Assembly: GCF_900636765.1 (NCBI RefSeq)
Contig: NZ_LR134313.1
Span: 1 to 64,000 of the forward strand
Length of the DNA stretch: 64,000 nt
From: Neisseria canis
Lineage (GTDB): Bacteria > Pseudomonadota > Gammaproteobacteria > Burkholderiales > Neisseriaceae
Direction of reading: 5' to 3'
Shown here: positions 35,717 to 44,387 of the stretch, in pieces
Layout: every line of letters starts with the position of its first letter
How positions within the stretch are numbered: position 1 is the stretch's first letter
The notes under the pieces: model-generated
Databases searched by the model: none
Seen by the model: only the letters and a program-made list of their open reading frames with translations
What the model was told of the DNA's origin: nothing
Position numbers and translations under genes: made by a program

Positions 35717-36403
35717 TCAGCGCTTATCCAATTTACGGGCAATCAAATTGCCCAAGCTTTGTATCACAATCACAGCCAATACCAACACGGCTACGATAAA
35801 CACCATCATATCGGTTTGGAAACGGTGGTAGCCGTAGCGCACCGCCAAATCGCCCAAACCGCCGCCGCCGATCATGCCCGCTGCCGCGCTATACGACAAA
35901 ATGCCGATGCTCAATACTGTAATGCTCAACACCATGCCCGAACGCGCTTCGGAAAGCAGCACTTTGAAAATGATAGCGGTCGGTGATGCGCCCATACTGG
36001 TCGCCGCTTCTATAATGCCGCGCGGCACTTCGCGCAGGTTTTGCTCCACCAAGCGGGCGAAATAAAACATACCGGACACGGATAAAATCAAAGAAGCCGC
36101 ATACGGGCCTATGCTTTTACCGATCAACAATAAGGTCAGCGGCCCCATCGCCACCATCAAAATCACAAAAGGAAATGCACGGATCAGGTTGATCACATTA
36201 TCCAAAACTTTATTGGCCGTGCGGTTATAAAAAAGCATGTGGTTTCCGGTGGCAAACATCCCGATGCCGAGCAAAGTGCCGAACAACACGGAAACCGGAA
36301 CGGAAATGCCCATCATGATGCAGGTTTCCCAAGCAGCTTTCAATATTTCGGATTTCATGCCCCACAAATTATCCACCGCTTGGGCAAAACTTAAATCAGC
36401 CAT
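35717..36403 (-). CDS. metI: Methionine ABC transporter permease MetI
   Basis: Inner-membrane permease with about five helices. The EAA loop is visible in GIIEAATSMGASPTAIIFKVLL. The start at 36403 (MADLSFAQAVDNLWG) has GGAGG seven bases upstream, inside the end of metN; a TTG six bases earlier is less likely. 228 residues. Two bases separate it from the metN stop, so the two are translationally coupled. Confidence 0.95.
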   Translation of the reverse strand: MADLSFAQAVDNLWGMKSEILKAAWETCIMMGISVPVSVLFGTLLGIGMFATGNHMLFYNRTANKVLDNVINLIRAFPFVILMVAMGPLTLLLIGKSIGPYAASLILSVSGMFYFARLVEQNLREVPRGIIEAATSMGASPTAIIFKVLLSEARSGMVLSITVLSIGILSYSAAAGMIGGGGLGDLAVRYGYHRFQTDMMVFIVAVLVLAVIVIQSLGNLIARKLDKR

Positions 36404-36405
36404 TA

Positions 36406-37146
36406 TCAATCCTCCCGAATCAGTTCGCGGCCGATTTCTGATCGGGCGTGGATTTGGTTATTGTTCACATCCACCACTTCCAGCAGCTTACCGTGATGCA
36501 AGAGTGCGGTACGGTCGCACAGGCGGCGGATAACGCTCATCTCATGAGTAACAATCACAATTGTAACATTAAATTTTTTATTAATCTCTTCCAAACACGC
36601 CAACACATTCCGCGTAGTGAAAGGATCCAATGCAGAAGTGGGTTCGTCGGCCAAAATCACTTTCGGGCTCGGCGCCAGCGCGCGTGCGATGCCGACACGC
36701 TGCTTTTGCCCGCCCGACAACTGCGCGGGATAGTGTTGCGCCCTATCGCTCAAATGCACGATTTCCAGACACTCGTCCACTCTGGCTTGGATTTTGGCTT
36801 TATCCCAACCGGCGATTTCCAGCGGAAACGCCACATTTTCGGCAACGGTTCGGTTACTCAGCAAATTAAACTGCTGAAAGACCATACCGATGTTTTGGCG
36901 CGCTTTTCGCAAAGCGGCAGGTGAGAGCTCGGTTAAATCCTGCCCTTCTACAACCACGCGGCCTTCATCAGGCCGCTCCAAAAGGTTGATAAGGCGCAGC
37001 AGTGTGGATTTTCCTGCCCCTGAATAGCCCATCAGGCCGAAAATTTCCCCCTGCTTGATTTCCAGGCTGGTCGGTTCAACCGCGGTAAACCAGCCTCCGG
37101 TATCGCTGCTTCGGTAGCGCTTACTTACTTTATCTAAAACAATCAT
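36406..37146 (-). CDS. metN: Methionine ABC transporter ATPase MetN, short form
   Basis: Walker A GYSGAGKST is at residues 40-48, the ABC signature LSGGQKQRVGIARALA near 142, and Walker B VILADEPTSALD follows. 246 residues: the C-terminal NIL (ACT-like) domain that lets methionine inhibit the E. coli enzyme (about 340 residues) is absent. Neisseria MetN proteins are short in this way as I recall, so transport here should lack direct trans-inhibition. First gene of metNIQ. Confidence 0.95.
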   Translation of the reverse strand: MIVLDKVSKRYRSSDTGGWFTAVEPTSLEIKQGEIFGLMGYSGAGKSTLLRLINLLERPDEGRVVVEGQDLTELSPAALRKARQNIGMVFQQFNLLSNRTVAENVAFPLEIAGWDKAKIQARVDECLEIVHLSDRAQHYPAQLSGGQKQRVGIARALAPSPKVILADEPTSALDPFTTRNVLACLEEINKKFNVTIVIVTHEMSVIRRLCDRTALLHHGKLLEVVDVNNNQIHARSEIGRELIRED

Positions 37147-37472
37147 AAATGTGTGTATTCCTACTTTTGATTCTTTATTGGTTTCCCGTTTTCCGAAACA
37201 GAATAAAGCCCGATTGTGCTGAACACAAACGGGCCAAAATATAACAGCTTAAATGAAAAACTCTGTACGCTTTAGCTGTTTTAAACGCCCGCAAGCTGTG
37301 TCAAATCGGCGTGAAAATTCAATAGCGCTATTAAACGCTTTTTTTTGCTTAAAGTCAAGAAATAAAAACATTATTTTCATCGTTATAATATGCCTTGAAG
37401 CCAATGCCTGTCTGAATTTCAGACAGGCATTGCCGATATGACCCGATATAAGCCATATTATGCCCCAGAAAC
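37147..37472. other. metN-znuA intergenic region
   Basis: Holds the upstream region of metN and, at 37404-37430, a tight DUS pair (ATGCCTGTCTGAATTTCAGACAGGCAT) that terminates znuA. Nothing else is seen; a 62-codon frame on the plus strand crosses the DUS pair and looks like noise. Confidence 0.6.
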
Positions 37473-38390
37473 TTATTTCATTGCACCGCTCAACGTATCC
37501 ACATTGTGGCGGTACATATTGATGTAAGTATTGGCAGGTGCGCCGCTGCTTAATGCGTCTGAATAAAGCTTGCCGCCCAGCTTCACACCGGTTTCTTTGG
37601 AAATGCGGTCTACCATGCGGGTATCTTTGATGTTTTCCGTAAATACCGCTTTGATGCCCTCACGTTTCACTTGGCGGATAATCGCCGCCACCTGTTTGGC
37701 TGAGGGTTGCGCTTCGCTGCTCACACCTTGCGGCGCGATAAATACGATGTCGTAACGCTTGCCCATATAGGCAAATGCATCATGACCGGTCAACACTTTG
37801 CGTTGGGCTTTGGGAACGGCATTGAATTTGCCCGATGCATAAGTATCCAGCTTTTTCAATTCGCCCTGATAGGCATTAAGGCGCTGCTGGTAATAAGCTT
37901 TGCCGGCCGGGTCGGCTTTAATCAAGGCATCCGCTACATTGGCAGCGTATTTTTGCATCAATACCGGATCGGTCCATACATGTGGATCATATTCACCATG
38001 ATCATGGTCATGATGATGGTGGCCGCCTTCTTCCCCGTGATGATGATGGTGGCCGCCCTCCGGCATTTTTAAAGCGTTAATACCGGCAGCCGCTTCCGCA
38101 TAGGCTACTTTGCTTTGTTTCACAGCGCGGGTAAGTTCGGCTTTTTCCAGCCCCAAACCATTCACCAACACCAACTTCGCACCGCTGATTTTTTTGATGT
38201 CTGCACTTGTCAGGTGATACGCGTGCGCGTCTTGATCCGCGCCGACCAAATTCTGAACGGCCACGCGTTCACCGCCGATTTGCTTGGTTACATCGCCCAG
38301 AATGCTGAAACTCGATACCACAGGCATCGGTGCGGCATGTAATGCGCCGGATACACAAAGTGCCAAAAGGCCGATTTTCCAATGTATCAT
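37473..38390 (-). CDS. znuA: Zinc ABC transporter substrate-binding protein ZnuA
   Basis: A periplasmic cluster-A-1 metal-binding protein. The signal peptide ends at about residue 19 (LHAA). H59 in AHAYHLT is a likely ligand. A histidine-rich loop at about 114-131 (HHHHH, HHHHDHDH) marks zinc rather than manganese specificity, and H137 lies in YDPHVW. 305 residues. It ends the znuC-znuB-znuA unit. Expected to be Zur-regulated; I could not find a convincing Zur box. Confidence 0.94.
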   Translation of the reverse strand: MIHWKIGLLALCVSGALHAAPMPVVSSFSILGDVTKQIGGERVAVQNLVGADQDAHAYHLTSADIKKISGAKLVLVNGLGLEKAELTRAVKQSKVAYAEAAAGINALKMPEGGHHHHHGEEGGHHHHDHDHGEYDPHVWTDPVLMQKYAANVADALIKADPAGKAYYQQRLNAYQGELKKLDTYASGKFNAVPKAQRKVLTGHDAFAYMGKRYDIVFIAPQGVSSEAQPSAKQVAAIIRQVKREGIKAVFTENIKDTRMVDRISKETGVKLGGKLYSDALSSGAPANTYINMYRHNVDTLSGAMK

Positions 38391-38402
38391 TCTTCCACTC
38401 CT

Positions 38403-39278
38403 TTAATAAGCATGATGTTTCCGGCGGCGCAGCCATTTGGAAACCAAGCCGCTTTCCCAGCCGAAAACGATAGAAATCAAGTAAAACGCACCACACCATA
38501 AAATAATCGCTGGCCCTGAAGGTATTTCCACATAATATGAAAACAGCAAGCCGCCGATACCGCAAAGCAAAGCGAACACGCATGCCAAAAACAGCAGCAT
38601 TCCCATATTGCGCGCCCATAAGCGGGCGGTAATTGCCGGCAGCATCATTAAGCCTACCGACATCAACGTGCCTAAAGCCTGAAATCCGGCTACCAGATTC
38701 ATCACCACCAGCACGAGAAAAATCAAATGCCACAAACCGCCTTTGCCGTTTACCGCCCTCAAAAACAGCGGATCTATACTTTCCAGCAACATAGGGCGGT
38801 AAATCACGGCCAAAGTGATGATGGTTACGCTGGCGCTTACCGCTACCAACTGCAAAGCCGGTAAATCCACTGCCAGAATTGAGCCGAACAAAAGATGCAG
38901 CAAATCAATATTGCTGCCGCTTTGGCTTACCAATACAACCCCGATGGCCAGGCTGCTCAAATAAAATGCGGCAAAGTTTGCATCTTCTTTCAAATTGGTA
39001 AACCGGCTGACCAAGCCGGCCAGCAGCGCCATCAGCAAACCGGCGGCAAAGCCGCCCAAGCTCATGGCCGGCATGCTCAAACCGCCCAGCATGTAGCCGA
39101 CGGCCGCACCGGGAAGCACGGCATGGCCGAGCGCGTCGCCTACCAAACTCATCCGGCGCATTACCAAAAACACGCCGACCGGCGCGCCCGACAAGGCGAG
39201 GAACACAACCGAAGCCAGCGCATAACGCATAAAGCCGAACTCGGCAAAAGGGGAAATCAGTAATTCGTATAAATTCAT
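38403..39278 (-). CDS. znuB: Zinc ABC transporter permease ZnuB
   Basis: Inner-membrane permease of the ABC-3 family with eight or nine hydrophobic helices (FMRYALASVVFLALSGAPVG, RRMSLVGDALGHAVLPGAAV). The SLVGDALGHAVLPG stretch is the family hallmark. 291 residues. It lies 12 bases before znuA and 58 bases after znuC. Confidence 0.93.
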   Translation of the reverse strand: MNLYELLISPFAEFGFMRYALASVVFLALSGAPVGVFLVMRRMSLVGDALGHAVLPGAAVGYMLGGLSMPAMSLGGFAAGLLMALLAGLVSRFTNLKEDANFAAFYLSSLAIGVVLVSQSGSNIDLLHLLFGSILAVDLPALQLVAVSASVTIITLAVIYRPMLLESIDPLFLRAVNGKGGLWHLIFLVLVVMNLVAGFQALGTLMSVGLMMLPAITARLWARNMGMLLFLACVFALLCGIGGLLFSYYVEIPSGPAIILWCGAFYLISIVFGWESGLVSKWLRRRKHHAY

Positions 39279-39290
39279 GTTTCAGCAGGT

Positions 39291-39326
39291 TTTCAGACAG
39301 GCATCATAAGCATGCCTGTCTGAAAA
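39291..39326 (-). repeat. Divergent DUS pair between znuC and znuB
   Basis: TTTTCAGACAGGCAT and ATGCCTGTCTGAAAA around CATAAGC. A within-operon hairpin. Confidence 0.75.
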
Positions 39327-39336
39327 CCGTTTTACC

Positions 39337-40062
39337 TCAAGCAACGCACCATTCTGCGCTTTCTGTTTTCTGCATCAATGCGGCCGCTTTCTGCAAATAA
39401 GCATCGGTCAGCACTTCTTCTGTTTTGCCTGCCGCCACTTTTTCCCGCGCCACTAAAAGCGTGTTCGGGAAATAGGCGTGCACTTGTTCATAATCGTGCA
39501 ACACGGCGATAACCGCCTGGCCTTCCCTGCTGCATTGCTGCAAAACATCCAGCAGCGCGTAAGTAGTGCGGGCATCCACGGCATTAAAAGGCTCGTCCAA
39601 CAGTAAAAACTTGGCCTCCTGCACCAGCATGCGGGCAAACAGGACACGCTGGAATTGGCCGTTGGACAAATGGGCAATCTGCCGTTGGGCAAACTCTTCC
39701 ATACCCACCCGCTTGAGCGCCTGCATAACGCGCTTTTTTTGGTCGGCATTCATCCGGCCGAAAAAACCGATTTCATACCATAATCCCAAAGCTGCCAGTT
39801 CCAGCACCGTCATCGGCTGGTTACGGTCGATATCCGACTGCTGCGGCAGATAAGCAATATCTTTGCGCTCCATACCCTGCCACTTGATGCTTCCCGTTTC
39901 GGCTTTGAGCAAACCCATAACGGCTTTCAACAAAGTAGACTTACCTGCGCCATTGGGCCCGAAAATGACCCACATCGAGCCGTCTTCAAATTCCATATCG
40001 ATATGGTGCACGGCAGGCTTGCGTTGATAGCTCACGGTAAGGTTATTAATGTGGATACTCAT
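39337..40062 (-). CDS. znuC: Zinc ABC transporter ATPase ZnuC
   Basis: Walker A GPNGAGKST at residues 35-43, a signature region LSNGQFQRVLFARMLVQEA, and Walker B FLLLDEPFNAVD. The ATG at 40062 (MSIHINNLTVSYQRKP) is the conserved start; a reading from 40257 would add 65 residues that include an uptake word and no family sequence. 241 residues. First gene of znuCBA; its promoter should lie in 40063-40330. Confidence 0.94.
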   Translation of the reverse strand: MSIHINNLTVSYQRKPAVHHIDMEFEDGSMWVIFGPNGAGKSTLLKAVMGLLKAETGSIKWQGMERKDIAYLPQQSDIDRNQPMTVLELAALGLWYEIGFFGRMNADQKKRVMQALKRVGMEEFAQRQIAHLSNGQFQRVLFARMLVQEAKFLLLDEPFNAVDARTTYALLDVLQQCSREGQAVIAVLHDYEQVHAYFPNTLLVAREKVAAGKTEEVLTDAYLQKAAALMQKTESAEWCVA

Positions 40063-40554
40063 TCGGCAATCGCCCAAAAATATACGCCCCATAACACTGT
40101 CAGGGCCAAAGCCGCCAGCAATAGGCGTTGGACTAAGCCGGTTAATAAAAGATTCATTGTCTGTATCAGCGTGTTTGATAACAAATGCCTGTCTGAAACA
40201 GGCTTTTTGTTGTTTTAAAGAAATCGCATGCCACAAAGTTATGCATAAAGCATGCAATTATTTATCGGCAGAAAAACTTAATAAAGCAGAAATTTGGCAT
40301 TCTGCTTCACAAGCGGAATGAATTTTATTTTTCTGCCCGTTTTTTAGGCAACGGATAAACTTGCTGCCATCATGGTTTCGCCATATTCAAGCTTAGCCCG
40401 AATACCTTGTTCATTGGCCTTCATCAAAAATGTCCGGCTCAAACCCGAGCATAATTGTTTCAGTTTATTTGCCCCAGCCAAGAAGCAACAGAACCAAAAT
40501 GATACTGTATAACATTTCCCTTGTAAATTCACCACCCGACAATAATGCCCGGCG
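40063..40554. other. Intergenic region upstream of znuC
   Basis: Contains one uptake word near 40186 and, at about 40380-40455, a degenerate stretch recalling the CTCGGG/CCCGAG repeats. No gene recognised. Confidence 0.4.
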
Positions 40555-41603
40555 GATTCGGATTTGAAGTGCAACTTTCCATAACAGAAAAAGGCCGGTA
40601 TGCGGTAGCATACGGCCTTTCCTGCAAGAAAGATTGCCATGAGCTACACACAACTGACCCAAGACGAACGATACCACATCCAATACCTATCCCGCCACCA
40701 CACCGTCACCGAAATCGCCAAACAGCTTAACCGCCACAAAAGCACCATCAGCCGCGAAATCAGACGGCACAGTACACAGGAAAAGCCATACAACGCCGAA
40801 AAAGCCCAACAGCAAAGCCGGCTTACCAAACAGCGTAAGCGAAAACCCTATAAGCTCCATTCCCGGCTGATTCAACACATCGATACCCTCATCCGACTCA
40901 AACTCAGTCCCGAACAAGTGTGCGCCTATCTGTACAAGCACCACCAAATCACTCCACCACAGCACCGTCTATAACTACCTGCGCGACGACAAAAGCAACG
41001 GCGGCACTTGGTGGCAGCATCTCAGAATAGCCGGCAAATCCTACCGTAAACGCTACGGCAGTACATAGAGCAGAGGCAAAGTACCCGACCGCATCGGCAT
41101 TGAAAACCGACCCGCCATCGTCGACCAAAAATCCCGCATCGGCGATTGGGAAGCCGACACCGTCGTCGGCAAAGATCAGAAAAGCGCATTACTGACCTTG
41201 GTCGAGCGGGTTACCCGCTACACCATCATCGCCAAAGACACCGCCAACGCCGTCATCAGGGTATTGAAGGCGCATAAAAACAGGGTACACACCCTGACCA
41301 TGGATAACGGCAAAGAATTCTACCGACACATCCGAATAGCCCAAGCATTGGAGGCGGAAACCTATTTTTGCCGCCCCTACCATTCTTGGGAAAAAGGGCT
41401 GAATGAAAATACCAACGGACTCATCCGCCAATATTTCCCCAAACAAACCGATTTCCGCAACATTAGTGAGCGGGAAATACGCAGGGTTCAGGATGAACTG
41501 AACCATAGGCCAAGAAAAACACTTGGCTATGAAACGCCAAGTGTTTTATTCTTGAATCTGTTCCAACCTCTACTGCCTGAGTGTTGCACTTGAAATTCGA
41601 ATC
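40555..41603 (+). mobile_element. IS1655-like element (IS30 family), degraded
   Basis: Inverted ends GATTCGGATTTGAAGTGCAAC and GTTGCACTTGAAATTCGAATC agree at all but two positions. Inside the left end, a hairpin (AAGGCCGGTATGC.. / GCATACGGCCTTT) at about 40588-40622 precedes the transposase gene and may block read-through from outside. About 1049 bases. Confidence 0.85.
40639..41593 (+). pseudogene. IS1655-type transposase, three lesions
   Basis: The first part (MSYTQLTQDERYHIQYLSRH, HKSTISREIRRH) runs to 40974. The frame then jumps near 40955, where about two bases are missing, and continues LHHSTVYNYLRDDKSNGGTW. At about 41066 a TAG replaces the tryptophan I expect after YGST. Further on, IGDWEADTVVGKDQKSALLT, TMDNGKEFYRH and FCRPYHSWEKGLNENTNGLI give an otherwise complete DDE domain. 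Seven residues (LDSLKAE in the family as I recall) are missing after YTIIAK. It is inactive. Confidence 0.85.
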
Positions 41604-41604
41604 T

Positions 41605-41895
41605 AAGTTGGTTACTTTGGTTACTCGATATATATCTTATTGTTTTATATAGTTAATCAGTCATTTTTAACTTGGTTACTCGTTGGTTACCATTGGTTAC
41701 TTTCAGACAGCCTAACCCTACCTGATAGCAGTTTTATTTTATTTAACAACATCTTAATGCAGTAACCAAGATTTTATATATTAAAATCATATAGTTACAA
41801 AAAGGTAACCAAGCAGTAACCAGCAAGTAACCAAAAATTTTATCACTTTTTTCTTTAAAATCAACGGAATAACCAAAGTAACCAAGTTTTTGAGG
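41605..41895. repeat. Mirrored cluster of GGTTAC words (iteron-like)
   Basis: Five GGTTAC words (41610, 41619, 41674, 41685, 41695) are followed by five GTAACC words (41762, 41805, 41816, 41827, 41878), the same hexamer in the opposite orientation. The middle, about 41701-41760, is very AT-rich. Spacings of 9-11 bases recur. The layout suggests a protein-binding or replication-origin region of a lost mobile element. It starts directly after the IS1655-like end. No gene lies between 41604 and 41932. Confidence 0.65.
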
Positions 41896-41932
41896 GTGTG
41901 TTATATATTTTTTTGCGGAAATGGTGTTTTAA

Positions 41933-42280
41933 ATGATAGACGGTATCATTAGCGGCAAGCTGACAAGGCCGCCCAAAAAGCTGTTTACAGTACGCGGCAG
42001 CGTCTATGTGATAGCGAAAATGAATGTGCATACATACAGGGAAAACAGCCCGCCGATATACGCTAATATAATTGCGTTTGACAGCCGCGTATGAGCCTAT
42101 CTACTGAAAAGAAAGCAAGGGGAAACCCTATCATTGGGCGGCATCATTACGCCTAAACTGACAGCGGAATACGGGTAAACGGAAATAGAGCTAGATTTAA
42201 CCGTGAAAACCATCATGACAGGTTATCATATCGGGCAGGCAATAGGCAAAGGCCGTTTGTTTGATAAATGCCTGGCGTGA
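41933..42280 (+). pseudogene. Small SSB-like protein of a mobile element, two internal stops
   Basis: A single frame from ATG 41933 to TGA 42278 is interrupted by TGA at 42092 and TAA at 42176. Read through, it gives MIDGIISGKLTRPPKKLF, PPIYANIIAFDSRV, AYLLKRKQGETLSLGGIITP and IELDLTVKTIMTGYHI. This follows the pattern of small OB-fold single-stranded-DNA-binding proteins of integrative elements and prophages (MIDA.ISGKL... VNV-AFD... GD-V-L-G-LTPK... HAVLT-YH). The frame is otherwise preserved, so the decay is fairly recent. Family assignment is from memory. Confidence 0.6.
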
Positions 42281-42311
42281 AAGTGTTAAGGTACTTTCCG
42301 GTATTTGATTC

Positions 42312-42425
42312 ATGCGGGTAATTCGCACCGCGTTTTTTGTGAAGTGTAGCGGGTGTATAGCTTCCTTACTGGCTTTTGCTGAATGGGTAGGGGGTGTTAA
42401 AAGTTCGGGCGGCTTATATTCCTAG
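42312..42425 (+). CDS. Small hydrophobic ORF in the element remnant
   Basis: 37 residues (MRVIRTAFFVKCSGCIASLL, AFAEWVGGVKSSGGLYS) with one possible membrane segment and a C-x2-C pair. A hairpin with CGGGCGG/CCGCCCG arms spans its stop at about 42405-42431. It could be a leftover small phage or element gene. Low confidence. Confidence 0.3.
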   Translation: MRVIRTAFFVKCSGCIASLLAFAEWVGGVKSSGGLYS

Positions 42426-42785
42426 ACCGCCCGCCCTCCCATTCACAGAATTTTTTTCCATGGAGAGTTGTTAAAGGTATTATTTAACAGTCTGATTAAC
42501 ATTAACTTTTTGATATTTTGTTGCGTGGTTTCGAGCGGTTTCAGACAACCTAAAAATGCGGCGGTTGCTTACCCCGTGATAGCGGTTAAGGTTGTCATGC
42601 CGCAATGAATGGGTAAACCGTGCAATCAGCCAATCCGCACATGCCTGAAAAATGATTTTCTACCCGCTTGCCACCCCCAGCCAAAAAGGTAAAAAATACC
42701 CTAAAACCGCTTTGACTTTTGTAAAAATACGGTACTTTTTACGGTATTTTTGTATTTTATATTTTTAAATATTAAAAATATCATA
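42426..42785. other. Non-coding remainder of the element remnant
   Basis: A mix of GC-rich and AT-rich pieces with a diverged uptake-like word (TTTCAGACAACC near 42540) and a near-palindromic AAAAATACGGTACTTTTTACGGTATTTTT at about 42722-42750, quoted in parts: AAAAATACGGTA and TACGGTATTTTT. No gene recognised. Confidence 0.4.
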
Positions 42786-43660
42786 TGTAAGAAATCCTCG
42801 CGTTGTTTACACAACAGATTGAGAAAAATAAGCCTGTAAAACCTCAAAAGGCGTATCGCCCTTCAAGCCCTTATGCGGCTTAACCGTATTATAAAAATTC
42901 ACAAAACGGCACAATTCCTTCTGCCTGTGTTCCGAATCCATAAACGGAACTTTGTCATGCCACATTTCCATCAGGGTGCGGATTACCCGTTCTGCCTTAC
43001 CGTTGGTCTGCGGTCGGGCAATACGGGTAAACTTCTGGTTGATGTTGTTCTGCACACAGGCAACCGCAAACGGATGCGACGCATTGCCACGGTATTCCAT
43101 GCCGTTATCCGAATAGGCACATTCGATGGTATAAGGACAACAGTCAATCACATCACGCAAAAGGAACTTGGCCGCACTAGCCGCTGTACGGTCGGGCAAA
43201 ATGGCCGCATACAGTTCGCGGGAATAGTCGTCAATGGCGACAAACAGGTAATCTCTCGAGGCGGTTGCTTTTTGGTTTTGCAACAAAGGCAGTCGTTTGG
43301 TGTCGAAATGCACCATTTCGCCGGGATAGGATTTGTTGTAGCGTTTGGCCTGTTTCTTGAGCTTTTCTTCGATGTTTTTTCCACTTTTGCCAAACGCTTC
43401 ATTCCGTATTTGGCCTGTTTGAAACGGTTGTTGGTGCTGTTTTGTGGTGCGAGCAGCTGCAGCCGTGCCGCCTTTAGGATGCGGTAAATGGTAACCCTGC
43501 TGACTTGGTATTGCCGGGCCAGTGAGGTAACGGTGATTTTATCCTGCGTATAGGCGCGCCAAACGGCTTGGCGTTGGTGCGGGGTAAGGCGGGTGTTTTT
43601 ATGGATGTTCATGGCAGTATTGTCTTTCAAATACTGTAAACAACGCTAGAGTTTCTTACA
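42786..43660 (-). mobile_element. IS481-type element
   Basis: 875 bases bounded by inverted ends TGTAAGAAA..CT.GCG and TGTTTACA, agreeing at 23 of 26 positions on the two sides (42786-42811 and 43635-43660). It encodes one transposase split over two frames. Confidence 0.8.
42807..43630 (-). pseudogene. IS481-type transposase split by a frameshift
   Basis: The first frame, from 43630 or the ATG at 43612, holds the helix-turn-helix part (TRLTPHQRQAVWRAYTQDKI, SLARQYQVSRVTIYRILKAA). The second, ending at 42807, holds the rve integrase core: MVHFDTKRLP, DYLFVAIDDYSRELYAAILP, YSDNGMEYRG and RPQTNGKAERVIRTLM. They meet at GTGGAAAAAACATCG (about 43370): with seven A rather than six, the reading NIEEKLKKQAKRYNKSYPGE joins them. 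A slip at the A run could also do this, but no canonical slippery heptamer is in phase. DDE residues are intact. Confidence 0.8.
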
Positions 43661-43715
43661 TAATCATAATGTTATTATAAAAATTTGCGTCTCTCCGGCA
43701 AAACTTAAAAAATAA

Positions 43716-43766
43716 GGGGCTTAGGAAGCAAAATCACCAAATATAGTGACAAGCTTCCTAAGTCCC
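43716..43766. mobile_element. 51-base solitary IS end
   Basis: GGGGCTTAGGAAGCAAAATC to CTTCCTAAGTCCC: the terminal region seen in IS copies A and B, itself palindromic (CTTAGGAAGC/GCTTCCTAAG). No transposase. It may be a deletion relic or a minimal mobile unit. Confidence 0.55.
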
Positions 43767-43816
43767 ATTATTAATTAAATCAGAAATTTATATAAAAAAT
43801 TAGTGTCTCTCCGTTT

Positions 43817-43869
43817 AAATACCACGCCAAAGTTGCAAGGTTTTTAGCTGCAGCTTTGGCGTGGTATTT
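43817..43869 (-). terminator. Strong hairpin after the roadblock operon
   Basis: AAATACCACGCCAAAG and CTTTGGCGTGGTATTT form a perfect 16 bp stem around about 21 bases. It lies 48 bases beyond the end of the minus-strand operon and probably terminates it. The rest of 43661-43916 shows no gene. Confidence 0.7.
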
Positions 43870-43916
43870 AGGGCTAATCTACTTCAGCCACAAATTTTTG
43901 CTCGGTTTGTAATTTT

Positions 43917-44279
43917 TTAAAGAATATCAGCAATATGTTTTGCTGCTCTCTTCGCATCCAGCAAAATCAAACCTAGCTTACCACTTTCCTTCGCCATTAA
44001 AGTTAAAACAGCGTCAGAACCAGCTTGGTTCAAAAGAATGTAGCCTGTTTTACCCTTCACCATCACCTGATCCAGTTCACCACAAGCCAATTCGCCTGCA
44101 GCATGACTACCCAAAGCCAGCAACGTTGCCGACATAGCTCCCACTCTGTCTTGATCCAATGTTTTAGGCATCAATGTTGCTATCGGCAGACCATCAGTCG
44201 AAATAACGGCGGAGGCAATAATATCCACAGAAGTAGCGTTCAAATCGCTTAATACTGACATTAAAAGTTGTTCACGCAT
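43917..44279 (-). CDS. Roadblock/LC7 domain protein (MglB-like)
   Basis: 120 residues forming one roadblock/LC7 domain: SVDIIASAVISTDGLPIATL, MSATLLALGSHAAGELACGE, MVKGKTGYILLNQAGSDAVL, KLGLILLDAKRAAKHI. Such proteins act as GTPase-activating or scaffold partners of MglA-type Ras-like GTPases. The GTPase is encoded two genes upstream in the same operon. 108 bases separate it from the preceding gene, more than elsewhere in the operon. No enzyme motif is expected. Confidence 0.85.
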   Translation of the reverse strand: MREQLLMSVLSDLNATSVDIIASAVISTDGLPIATLMPKTLDQDRVGAMSATLLALGSHAAGELACGELDQVMVKGKTGYILLNQAGSDAVLTLMAKESGKLGLILLDAKRAAKHIADIL

Positions 44280-44387
44280 AGTTTTTCCAATTTATTAAAA
44301 ATAAGCAGCTTGCTTGTTCAGTTTTCCCACAGTATCAAATTAAATTATTTCATTCATAAAAAAATTAATGGCTGCTTTTCAAATAGT

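Noticed and set aside
37253-37441. 62-codon frame downstream of znuA on the opposite strand
   Set aside because: It ends with residues read from the uptake pair (NACLNFRQALPI), a common artefact in this genome.
40063-40257. N-terminal extension of ZnuC
   Set aside because: The added 65 residues include a DUS-coded stretch and match no ABC ATPase; the ATG at 40062 gives the conserved start.
40063-40330. Zur operator upstream of znuC
   Set aside because: I found only half-matches such as TTTGATAACAA; no palindrome good enough to report.
40380-40455. Another member of the palindromic repeat family
   Set aside because: Only scattered words (CAAGCTTAGCCCGAATA, CTCAAACCCGAGCATA) remain; the ends and the hairpin cannot be recognised.
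41933-42280. Recoding of the internal TGA and TAA (selenocysteine or suppression)
   Set aside because: Two different stops in a decaying element are better explained by mutation; no SECIS-like or suppressor context is visible.
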